From Chrysophaeum taylorii (lineage: Eukaryota; Sar; Pelagophyceae; Pelagomonadales; Pelagomonadaceae), in assembly GCA_029834535.1 (NCBI GenBank), contig JAQMWT010000375.1, positions 1 to 64,000 on the forward strand: a DNA stretch of 64,000 nucleotides. Reading direction: 5' to 3'. The number at the start of each line of letters is the position of its first letter. The first letter of the stretch is position 1. The translations under genes were made by a program, and so were the position numbers. Below the pieces are notes generated by a model that saw nothing but the letters and a program-made list of their open reading frames with translations, was not told the origin of the DNA and made no database searches. This document shows, one piece after another, positions 31,321 to 40,317 of the stretch.

Positions 31321-32500
31321 CCACGAACCAACCAGCTACCTGAGACCCGCCCAAAGCAGCTCCCAGGGTCCCCACCGACACTTCGGGGGCTACGGTCATG
31401 CTCATTTCGACACCTAGTGCCCCTAGTGAGCCATCCTCCCCTTCCTCGCGCCTCTGGTAATTTTTAGTGTCGGGTACTGCTAGACATTATTACCCCACAC
31501 CACGCCCCGATCACGCTAAACTGGGGCATGGCGTGTCCCAGGTCTGTCCGAAAGGAGAGTGGTCGGGAGTACTCCTGAGCGTCTCACTTCCCTCGTTGGT
31601 CGAGTTCGGTCCATGGTACTGCCCTTGCAACAACAAAGCAGTAATTTTTAGTGTCGACCCGCCTGTATTGATCACAAAGTCACAAGGTTAAAAAGTAAAG
31701 GCTGATCGCAAAACTCGCGCAGAACAACATCCACAAACAAGGCCTGGGCAATACACCGCTAATACCGCGCTCTTCACCTCGTCGCTCAAGAGCAATTGGC
31801 TGCATTGGAGCTTGATGTTCTCGACGGACGGACGCGAAGGTGGTGAGAAGGTGGTCGTGGTTCGTCACATTATTGAGCCTTTGGTCTATCGGACGCTTTT
31901 CCCAAGTAGAGTTTGCCCTCCATGGAGCCCTTGATGAGGGCCATCACGTCCTCGAGGAAGTACTCCGCGCGATTATTAGTCGGATTGTCCCATCCGCACG
32001 CGCAAAGAAGACAAAGCCCTTCATGCCCATCAGACGAGCAGCAGCTTTTTCTTTTGGATTTCAACGACAGCGCCGTCGCACTGTGGACCATCGCGCTTGC
32101 TGCCTTTGTTGACCATCATCTTTGCAACTCGATGGACACAGAGCATGCGAACGCGAGGTCCTACTGCTTACTCGGCTTAGCCCAACAAAAAAACGAGTTC
32201 AGTGCTGGAGTAGGTCGAGTGCAGTAGGGCCTCGTGTTCGCAAGCTCTGAACTGCGACAGCGCCAATCACAGCAATTACTTCCGCTTCGACAGGTACTTT
32301 GTTGTCTACTTTCTTCGCGTCGTGAGATCACGACGACGACGACATCAGCTGTGCGTTGCGACCACGCTCCTGCACGACGTGAGCGAAGCCCGCATCGACG
32401 TCATCCTCGTCGTCGTCCGTTTCAAACTTCGAACTCGAAGGACGGTCCGACGACGACCGGCACGACGACCTGCAGATCCTTAAAAATCACAACGGCCCTA

Positions 32501-33075
32501 GCGAGCCGTATCTTTGGTCTTTTTTACGTACAAGTTTGATCACGAGATGGAGTTATATACAAGTGATCAAATTGTGGTGATTATACAGTTTTTTTTTTTT
32601 TATCGTACGTGGTCTTCAGGGGTCGTTGCAAACTAGACTTTATTATGATAATTTCTCATGTTTGATTTCGGCGGCACAGTTTTACCACCAACCTCCGGCG
32701 CCACTCGTGGCCGTGTTCGGTCTAATCGGGACATTACGCTCGACGACGCGCTTCTCTGGAGGCTGATTGGCGCTCGGTGATCATCGACGAACCTCGCCTT
32801 GTGGAACCAATGCGCCCCTTGAGCGTCTTCGACTTGATTAGTGCCCGCCGCGCGCTGCTGCTCGCGTTCGAACACACCGACGACATCGGTCTCAGCCTAT
32901 CGCGTCACTATATATATTCCAGGAGGAAAGAGGAGGGCCTCCACATCGCCAGGCCCTTGCTGCTGCACCCATGATCGGCCGGCCATATTTTCAGGTTATG
33001 AGTACGACGACAATAAGTCTTATAAAATATAAAGCAACAAAAGGTCAAAAAAAAATAATAAAGAGCAAAAAAAAA
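32501..33075. other. Short intergenic stretch upstream of GST copy 2 tail
   Basis: Contains AAGTTTGATCACGAG near 32,531, a T-tract at 32,589-32,600, weak frames near 32.65-32.95 kb with no recognised domain, and AT-rich sequence with A-tracts leading to the GST copy 2 stop codon. No gene supported. Confidence 0.5.
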
Positions 33076-33744
33076 TTAGTGGAAGAGAGCGCCGCCGAGG
33101 GGATTGTTGATAGGGAGCTTGTACTTATCCGAGTCGAAGTAGGGCTTGAGCTTGGGATCGGCCTTGAGGGTGTCGTGGAGGCGCTTGAGCTTGGGGAAGG
33201 GGAGGAGCGGGGACGGGTGGTTGAACTTGAGGGCGAGGCTCTCGTGCTGGTCGAGCATCTCCCAGACGTGGAAGTCGCAAACGGAGGGCGTGTCCTTCAA
33301 CATGTACAGAGTTCCGTTTTTCTCGAGGACGGCCTCGAGCTTGGCGTACTGTTTTGGGGCGACTTTGCCAAGGTGCGCCTCCGCCGCCACCTCAAACTCA
33401 GCCTGGTCGCGCGTCACCTTCCGGAACGGATACGCGAGATCCACCACGGCGTTGCGCAGATCAAAAATCTCTACCAGCAACTCGAGGTCGCGGAGACCCT
33501 CGTAGATACCGATCTTCTCGCCGATATGCACCATTGTCGCGTTCGACTGGCAGATGCACTTGTCGCCGTCAACCACGTACGGCAGATTAGCGAGGGGATT
33601 CATTGCCAAGATCCGCGGCTTGTGCTCCTTGAACCAAGCCTCACCCGACGAGTACTGCGAATCCTTGTACTCGAGCCCCCCGTACGTCGCCATCATGCGC
33701 AGCGGCGCGCCGAGCCCGCGAATCGCCCAGTAACCGATCTCCAT
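33076..33744 (-). CDS. Mu-type glutathione S-transferase, copy 2
   Basis: 222 residues, nearly the same protein as copy 1, differing at a handful of sites (ILAMNP for ILGMNP, RKVTRDQ for RKVARDQ, PLLPFP for PLIPFP, GGALFH for GGAYFH). All functional residues noted for copy 1 are present (Tyr5, LPY, QSN). Nucleotide identity is very high, including silent sites, but stops at the ATG on one side and at the stop codon on the other. Neither 5' nor 3' flank is shared with copy 1. About 7.1 kb separates the two. Both look functional. Confidence 0.92.
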   Translation of the reverse strand: MEIGYWAIRGLGAPLRMMATYGGLEYKDSQYSSGEAWFKEHKPRILAMNPLANLPYVVDGDKCICQSNATMVHIGEKIGIYEGLRDLELLVEIFDLRNAVVDLAYPFRKVTRDQAEFEVAAEAHLGKVAPKQYAKLEAVLEKNGTLYMLKDTPSVCDFHVWEMLDQHESLALKFNHPSPLLPFPKLKRLHDTLKADPKLKPYFDSDKYKLPINNPLGGALFH

Positions 33745-34300
33745 TTGGCTTGAGCGAACAATTCCTACAACTCTTAAAGCTTAGACCCGTTCCTACAAAT
33801 CTTAAAGCTTATTAGACTAGACCCGGGGACTTATCCTTATTAAATCTTTTGATTATATTTTTTGGACGAAAAAACAAGGAGTCATTCTTTACCCACTATT
33901 GAACGGAACTATATTATATTGCAAAAATTATAATATCGTTTTTTTTGTTTTATATTGATATTATATAGAAGCCATTTAAAAAAAAAAAGGATTGGTTAAA
34001 AAGTTTGGTCAACAAGTTTGGTCAATTTCTTTCAAGTTTGCTCGATTTGATGTATGTTTAAGGAAAAATGATCAGCTAAAAAAGTTTGGTCACACCGAAG
34101 TTGCATTAAGTCTGATCAATCAACCCTTCAAGTTTGATTAATAACCTTATAAGTTTTGTCAACAAGAGTTTGATCACGACTTCTCAAACTTCCGCGGTAT
34201 TGACCAAACTTTGGCTTTTAAAATCAAACTTAAGGAGCCTTTAAAGGAGCTTTTAAGGGGGCGCGCGCGCGCTTTTGGTGCGAAAATGCTTTAAAAACGA
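33745..34300. repeat. AT-rich spacer with AAGTTTGATCA repeats
   Basis: Begins with two copies of a 28-bp unit (CGTTCCTACAA-TCTTAAAGCTTA), then AT-rich sequence. From about 33,998 to 34,230 there are roughly ten variants of AAGTTTG(A/G)TCA in both orientations. The same motif recurs at 29.82, 32.53 and 35.12-35.32 kb, so it appears to mark edges of the old diverged repeat. No gene. Confidence 0.6.
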
Positions 34301-36130
34301 GAGCTAGGTGGTGCAGCTACGCAGAATCTACCGTGGCGTTACACGCGCGGCATGGCACCCCCCCATGACCGCCTTAGAAGGAGATCCTAAGACAGCGCGG
34401 CGATACGCAAGGAGAGCGGACAGCCACGCGCGGCCTCGAGAGCAGATTTTCCCCACGGCTTGGCGTACTTCAGCTGGGCCCATTATCGTACCTTCCATCG
34501 TTCGTAGAAGCCACCCAAACCGCGACTCACCACGGTGGTGTTGCCGTCATTCTTCCGCAAGCCACAGGCGGACATCGGACACCAGACTTACATGGTCTGC
34601 GTGAGACGGATCACCCCATTCTGCATCCCACAATCCGAGAGGGAGCGCGTCTTTGATAATCGACTCGGGGTCGAGAACGCGAAACTCGACGACCTCGAGA
34701 AACTGCGCGAGCAACGCCCCAGGCGCACCCAAAGATTGTAGTCCCACACTTGTGCGGGACCGTACAGGACCACGTTCAGGAGTTCCTCACCGTCGGGTAC
34801 CCGAAGCGGAGTTAGCTGTCCAGCTTGGACATGGGACGGCAACGCGAACACGTGCCGTTACGCCTGCATAAACAACTTGCACGACCGTAAGTGTGAACAC
34901 CTCCTTATCCTCCTCCTCCTCGAGCATCTCAACAACCCCGCCCCGCCGCAAGATCTCCCCGGGAGCTGCTGCTGCACCGTCGAGCACTGTACGAGAAAGC
35001 CGGCAAATACAAGCTGCGGCGCGAAGGGATGTCAAGACGTCGACAGCCTCGCTCTGGAAGATCGCTGACACCACCCCTGTAATTCTAACGCAGTCATCAG
35101 GACGAGTCTCAAATATGACAAGTTTGATGTGAATGTTCGAAATTTGATCACACCTAATTGAATTAAGTTTGATCACAAAAGAACGCAAGTTTTTTTGTCA
35201 CGTAAATGTAAGTTTGATTAATTAAAGTGAAGTTTGATCACAAGGCCGCAAGTTTGATCACAAAGTTTGATCAACAATGTTACAAGTTTGGTCACAAAGC
35301 CTCCAAGTTTGACCATACACACGCATCAACACGCGAATACTCGCAGAACAACATCCACAAACAAGGCCTGCGTAAGACAACGCTGATACCACGCAGTTTC
35401 GTCGCCCAAGATTATTCGGATGCGCCTTATTAGTTCGATGTTTATGACAGACTACAGCGAACGATCCCGGTTCGTCATCTCGTGCCTTTAGCGGATGACA
35501 TTGTTGCAGATGTCTATCAAACGCATATGCCGAGAAGAGCCGCCTGACTTGCCCTCCATAAAGCCCTTGATGAGGACCGACACGGCCTCGCAGAAGTGCT
35601 TCGCGCGATAGCTGGATCTTTGTCGGCACGAAGGTTCGGAGCAGGTGTGCCTTTCAGCACGCGTAACGATATGGTCTACTTGCACATCACAACGAGCAGC
35701 ACGCACAGAGAAGCTGCAGCCATTTATCTTGCAATTGAACGACAACGCTGTCGCACTGTTGTTAACCATGTTGTTTTACGCACCGCCAACTTGCCGCCCG
35801 TGTCGAACATCATCTGCTGCAAGTGGGCCTCGCGAACACACACGCTGAACTTGGCATTGTTCGGCTAGGTTGAGTAAAGTGGAGCTTCGCGTTTGCCAGC
35901 TCTGAGCTGCGACAGCGTACGCGGCGATCTCTCATAATCGTTTACGTCAGAACACGCGATTTCTTGTTCTCATTATCGGCGTCGAGGTCAACCGACGTCG
36001 GCGTGTTACCACCACGCTCCCGCTCGACCTGAGCGAAGCCCACATCGATACCGTCCTCAACATCGTTCGTTTCGTCGAAGTCGAAGGACGCTCCGGAGTC
36101 ACAGCGCGACATGCAGAACGGGTGCGCGAA
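34300..36130. mobile_element. Old diverged repeat, copy 2
   Basis: Uninterrupted partner of the 29.26-32.5 kb copy. It has the AAGTTTGATCACA cluster at 35.12-35.32 kb where copy 1 carries the pogo-like insertion. Minus-strand translations include FVPTKIQLSREALLRGRVGP, VSVLIKGFMEGK and an acidic segment VEDGIDVGFAQVERERGGN. Broken; family not recognised. Confidence 0.5.
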
Positions 36131-36372
36131 AGTTGCAAAAAAAGGGACTTAGACCCGTTCTCTACCGGGTAAAGTTGGCCAAATAATGAAATTGGCCAAA
36201 TAATCAGGGCGGGATATTTGGAGGATTTTCAAATAATCCGACCTGACTTGGGTCAGATTTTTCGAGGGCGCCAAAGTGAAAAAACATAAGCAAATATACC
36301 GACCATGGCGAGACCACAAATGAAGCGCAGCGGCGGGCAGCGACGCTGAAGATCAAACCCGGCTGGGCTGCG

Positions 36373-37110
36373 ATGACGATGCAGAGCTGGACCCCGAAGG
36401 TTTCGCGGCCGGAAAACAAACACCTCATGGCGGGGATCAAGCGCCGGGCGGCAGAGCAAAGCGTGCAGGAGCCCAGGTGCAAGGCCTGGACCTGGTCCGC
36501 GCTCGTGGCTTGGCTCGAGATGGCGGAAACGAGTGCCATGCTCTTCACACTGAGTGACTCGACCGAGTCGGAGCCGGAGGGCGCTGAGTCAGAGGCTGCA
36601 TCTGTCGACAGAGCGTGTGCGGCCGCAACTGAGGCTGTGTCCCCGAGCTGGCGCAACCTGCTTTGTGAAGCTCGCTCGCCGCCGTCGCCGTCGAAGAATC
36701 ACTGGTCGAAGGATCCCTGCCGATCGCGGATGGTCATGTCCATCGTCCAGACGCGAGACGCCCACCTTTTGCGGTTCATAACGCCATCTTGGCAAGACCT
36801 TGACGCCAAGGAGCCCAGCTTGCATTGGGAGGAGCTGGCCAAGGTCTGCAAATCGAACGATCCAGCAGTGGACGATATCCTGTATGCCGCCGATCCTGAT
36901 GTTCCCGAGCTCGTCAGGAACCTACAACTCCCTCTTTACCTTCTTGACTCCACCTCCGCGCCTCGTCACCTAAAAAACCTCCTCCGCCCCAAGGCGGCCG
37001 GCCCGCCCCTGCCACCGGCCGCCTCCTCCGATATGAAGAGTGCTATCGTTAGACTTAGCGCTGCCGAGGGCGCCGAAGCCCCTCCTCGCGGAGGAGCATC
37101 TCAAGCATAG
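36373..37110 (+). CDS. Harbinger-element second ORF, unknown
   Basis: 245 residues from ATG to TAG, convergent with the transposase. It begins MTMQSWTPKVSRPENKHLMA and has a conserved-looking block WTWSALVAWLEMAETSAM, an acidic Ser/Glu stretch and a Pro/Ala-rich tail. PIF/Harbinger elements usually carry a second protein with a Myb/SANT DNA-binding domain that helps transposase enter the nucleus. I cannot see a clear Myb Trp pattern here, so the role is only inferred from position. Confidence 0.5.
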   Translation: MTMQSWTPKVSRPENKHLMAGIKRRAAEQSVQEPRCKAWTWSALVAWLEMAETSAMLFTLSDSTESEPEGAESEAASVDRACAAATEAVSPSWRNLLCEARSPPSPSKNHWSKDPCRSRMVMSIVQTRDAHLLRFITPSWQDLDAKEPSLHWEELAKVCKSNDPAVDDILYAADPDVPELVRNLQLPLYLLDSTSAPRHLKNLLRPKAAGPPLPPAASSDMKSAIVRLSAAEGAEAPPRGGASQA

Positions 37111-37172
37111 TGCGCGGGGTGGGACTTGACGAGACGGTGGGACTGGACCTTTCGCCGCGATTCGACGACGCT

Positions 37173-37796
37173 TTATCGCAGCCAAATGCAGCAACCGTCG
37201 ATGGCACCCACCACGCTTCGAAGGACCGCGGGGCGTGACTTGCGAGCCCAGCCCGCCTCCAGTTTCTCGAGTTTCGTCTCGTCGTCCAGCGGGAAGTCTG
37301 TAGGGAATGTGTTGTTGATGGCTTCAACACATCTCCAAATCGATCGATAAAACTCCGCCGGAGACACCCCAAAGTTAGAGCAGATATCGAGGTAGCTCCC
37401 CCCAGCAAGGTAGCGTATGCTGATCGCAAGTCGGACCTCGGCGCATACCTCGGACCCAGAAGAACGCACGGCTCTCTCGATGTCTTGCGTCTGTATCTCC
37501 CTCCGCACCAACTCCAGCAACTCGTTGAAATGCTAGACCTCCATGCGATACATCCGTCGAAATTTTCGTGGACCCTCTGTCCGCACGTGATGATGCCACT
37601 CTTTGCGCGACGCACGAAGCTTGGGCCCCGTCGGCCCTGGGCGCTTCTCACGGTCAAACGCACCAAATGCGGTGATCGCTGCGATTCGACGACGCTTTAT
37701 CGCTTCGGCGATCTCGGTCGTGCGATACTCGTCGTCGCTGTCCGATTCGGAGTCGCTCGTATGAGCGCGCCGTCGTTCAAGTCGTGACCCGGACAT
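37173..37796 (-). pseudogene. PIF/Harbinger transposase, N-terminal part
   Basis: Minus-strand frame starting MSGSRLERRRAHTSDSESDS, with KFRRMYRMEV, one in-frame TAG at 37,533-37,535, then HFNELLELVRREIQTQDIER, RLAISIRYLAGGSYLDICSN, FGVSPAEFYRSIWRCVEAIN and VLRSVVGAIDGCCI. The RYLAGGSYLDI and VVGAIDG blocks are diagnostic of HARBI1/PIF transposases, the latter holding the first catalytic Asp. The frame stops soon after. The second Asp and Glu regions are absent, the rest of the element being occupied by the convergent ORF. A 23-bp direct repeat (GCGATTCGACGACGCTTTAT plus CGC) at 37,157-37,179 and 37,681-37,703 may mark the internal rearrangement. Confidence 0.75.
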
Positions 37797-37946
37797 TTAT
37801 TAAATATTATGCAAGCCACAAAACAACCATCAAATCCATTTCATTTTTACATCACTGGTAGAGAACCGAAACGTAAAGTGGGCCAAATAAGCTGCCCTTA
37901 CTATTCGGCCAACTTTCACTTTGGTAATCCGGTAGAGAACGGGTCT

Positions 37947-38282
37947 TGTGGCGGCAACTCCCGCCTCCTAAGGCCTACCCCTCTTCTAGGGCCCCCCCTC
38001 ATCAGGGGCACCCTACTCCGTTCCGATGATGTCAGAGTTTTCTCTGACATCATCTTCCTTTTCCGTGACATGTGTCACCCTGATTTCTGATTTCGATTAT
38101 CCTTGATCATAAAGCAACAGCCGATCCTCAAGTTGAGAGGACCAGGCGCAGGAGTTGTTTGTGGTCGCGTGGCGGGAGAATGGCCATCCTCGTCCAGTGA
38201 TCCCACTAAGGGCACGGACGCGATCGGCGAGCCAGGATTCGAAGGCACGCCAGGTAGCCCCCAAAATTCTCCTTACGCCACA
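37947..38282 (+). repeat. 5' LTR of the gypsy element
   Basis: 336 bp, TGTGGCGGCAAC to TTACGCCACA. Contains a perfect 13-bp stem GATGATGTCAGAG/CTCTGACATCATC around TTTT (38,025-38,054) and a C-rich foldback GCCCC...GGGGC just upstream. Such an LTR hairpin could act in 3' processing or RNA packaging; this is inference. Confidence 0.92.
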
Positions 38283-38687
38283 GGTGGTGGAGGAATACGA
38301 GATTCGAGCGACTATATCGGTCGCAACGAACTAGTGCATCTTGCATTCTCTACACGGTCCGGACAAGCCGTGCGCGCCCTGATCAAGCGCGCCGACAAGG
38401 AATTCCAGAAGGACCATTGCCGTGGGAAAGTTCCCCGGCCGGATACGTTTGTCGTCGGAAGTGACGACGCGCGATTTGGTGCTAACCGACGCGCAACCCG
38501 GGTACCGCTGCCGCAGGCGAGCGGAGTGAGATCGCAACTCACGGATAAGGCATTGTTTGCCGGGCAGAGACGAGTTCTGCCGCCCACCGTACGGATAGAT
38601 TTGTCGGTGGAAGACGCACGCAACGACGATATTACGCGTGTCGTGGACGATTAGAAGTTCCGGAGCCGAAGGAGCACGAGAACGACG

Positions 38688-40310
38688 ATGACTCAATTAT
38701 TTTGGACCCGTTCTGATCTCGGCCGACTAGAACGAGCCAGAGCCGATACGGAAGACGATGATGCTGCCGTCGAGCAGCTACGATATGAAGAACCGCCAAG
38801 CCGTCAGGATGAGACGAACGAGCGGAATGATGATGATGATGATGATGACGATGAAGAAGAGCACGATACAGAAGTTGACGAGGAAGAAGAGCTAAACTAC
38901 AACTACAAGCCCACGGAGAGACCGGCGGGAGGACGATCGACAGCTCCGTCAACGCGTGCAGAACCCCCGGATGCAACGAAAATGAATGAGTTCTACGAAG
39001 CTCACTTGCGGGCATTACGCGAAGAGAACGAACGCGCGCAAGAACGACTTTTAAAACAAATGGGGGAAGAGAACGAACGAAAAGAACGGCTACACCGGAA
39101 GGAGATAAAAATAATGCGAGAGCAACTGCATATGGCCAATGCTCGAGCAGACGCCCTCCAAGATCAAGCAAGCGCGTTGACACGGGAAATAGATGAATTG
39201 CGTATGCCGAATCGCCCGAGGCGAGCGAACGGTCTCGAGGGAGAATTCCGAACTTCGAAGGTACCGCCGCCCACGCGAACGCGAGCGAAAGTCAGGAAGC
39301 CGCGCGACGACGACGACGAGTCGTCCGAGATGACCGAAACGTCGTTAAACTACGATCAAGAGCAATCCAAGTTGAAGGAGCTCACCCAAACCAAAATCCC
39401 CACAGAATCGAAGAATTTGACCGAAACGTCGTTAAACTACGGGTCGAAGCCGTCTACCGCTTCTAACCCGGTGTCACCGTTGGTGGCACGATATGATTTG
39501 TCGTCAGCTGACACAACCCTCGGTCTTGACGACGCGCCGGAGTTATGTGTGAATCCGATTTACGAGCCCCGTGCAGCCGATGACGCCCAAAGTAAAGGAC
39601 CCTCCGCTGCTACGCTCGATGCTATGAGTTTACCTCCGAACATTCAAGTGGATGGCACGTCGCCTCCACGATCGATCGACGATGCGTCGCAGAGGATTAC
39701 CTCGAATGATAAGCGCGCACCTGAGTACACACCCGTCGAACGTCACGTGCCCTTTGGTGGCCAGTTTTTGACAGATATGACGTCGGGGACGACGCCTTCT
39801 TCTTTTGCAGCCCCCCCCGACGAACCGACTGCAGACGTTTTTGCAGATGTTTTATTCCCTTTGACGATGGCAGACAATTCGTGTGCCGACATTTTTAGTG
39901 ACGAGGCGATTGCCGATATTCGAAGCGATGGAGTGGATGAGAGGCCGAGTGAAACGGCCGAGAAAATGAATACGAAAGCGGAAGAGATGAAGAATCTTAT
40001 AACGCATGAACTGCCTTTGGAGCTCAGTGAAAGCCCTGGCGTATTACTCACGAACGAAGAGTTCAAAGATTTTCAGCCTGCATATGATGATGGCTACGTG
40101 ATAAAGAAAGATCCCGAACATACTATGAGGGATGAGTATAGCTGCCGCCCGGAACCGAATTTGGATGGGACGATCAGCATGGATAATAGGAAGATGAGCG
40201 TACCGACGATAAGGATACGAGCTCAATGTTTCCTGAAGAAGAAACCGCCAGAGCGGAAAGAAGTACAATTCCGACCCCGAGGCACGGGTTATTGGCCAAC
40301 CGAGATTTAA
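38688..40310 (+). CDS. Gypsy element ORF in Gag position, acidic
   Basis: 540-residue frame from ATG. It has an acidic DE-rich N-terminus, a coiled-coil-like stretch around residues 85-175 (NERAQERLLKQMGEENERKE), two copies of MTETSLNY, and later the block LTDMTSGTTPSSFAAPP and FLKKKPPERKEVQFRP. It sits where Gag is expected, but I recognise no capsid or zinc knuckle. Related blocks recur in the next ORF. Confidence 0.6.
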   Translation: MTQLFWTRSDLGRLERARADTEDDDAAVEQLRYEEPPSRQDETNERNDDDDDDDDEEEHDTEVDEEEELNYNYKPTERPAGGRSTAPSTRAEPPDATKMNEFYEAHLRALREENERAQERLLKQMGEENERKERLHRKEIKIMREQLHMANARADALQDQASALTREIDELRMPNRPRRANGLEGEFRTSKVPPPTRTRAKVRKPRDDDDESSEMTETSLNYDQEQSKLKELTQTKIPTESKNLTETSLNYGSKPSTASNPVSPLVARYDLSSADTTLGLDDAPELCVNPIYEPRAADDAQSKGPSAATLDAMSLPPNIQVDGTSPPRSIDDASQRITSNDKRAPEYTPVERHVPFGGQFLTDMTSGTTPSSFAAPPDEPTADVFADVLFPLTMADNSCADIFSDEAIADIRSDGVDERPSETAEKMNTKAEEMKNLITHELPLELSESPGVLLTNEEFKDFQPAYDDGYVIKKDPEHTMRDEYSCRPEPNLDGTISMDNRKMSVPTIRIRAQCFLKKKPPERKEVQFRPRGTGYWPTEI

Positions 40311-40317
40311 TTTACGT

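Larger units (their letters stand above)
29855..31665 (+). mobile_element. Pogo/Tigger-like DNA transposon, broken
   Basis: Perfect 21-bp terminal inverted repeats beginning CAGGCGGGTCGACACTAAAA (29,855-29,875; complement 31,645-31,665), flanked on both sides by TA (29,853-29,854 and 31,666-31,667). A CAG start and a TA duplication are typical of pogo/Tigger elements of the Tc1/mariner superfamily. Subterminal copies of TTTTTAGTGTCGGGT lie at about 31,457-31,473 and CACCTGACACTAAAA at 29,879-29,893. The transposase is internal and decayed. The element sits inside the older repeat of 29.26-32.5 kb and is itself hit by a (GTTA)n-tailed copy. Confidence 0.8.
29260..32500. mobile_element. Old diverged repeat, copy 1, split by a pogo-like transposon
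   Basis: 29,260-29,852 and 31,668-32,500 align, in order, with 34,300-36,130. Shared blocks include ACCGCGACTCA-CACG, TCGAGCACTG-ACGAG, CAGAACAACATCCACAAAC then AAGGCCTG, TTGCCCTCCAT-AAGCCCTTGATGAGG, GACAACGC/GACAGCGC-GTCGCACTG, and CTGAGCGAAGCCC-CATCGA. Minus-strand translations correspond (EDVMALIKGSMEGK with VSVLIKGFMEGK; DDVDAGFAHVVQERGRN with EDGIDVGFAQVERERGGN), so the repeat once coded on the minus strand. Family unknown; heavily decayed. Confidence 0.55.
36152..37945 (-). mobile_element. PIF/Harbinger DNA transposon, internally rearranged
   Basis: Terminal inverted repeats GACCCGTTCTCTACCGG at 36,152-36,168 and complementary at 37,929-37,945, with further pairing (AAAGTTGGCC). The left flank is TTA. 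On the right the TTA is completed only beyond the gypsy element that split it (T at 37,946; TTA intact at 47,168-47,170). A TTA target and a Harbinger transposase agree. Outside the TTA on both sides lie AAAGTTGCAAAA and its complement, so the ends may extend farther or the target was palindromic. Two convergent ORFs lie inside. Confidence 0.8.
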
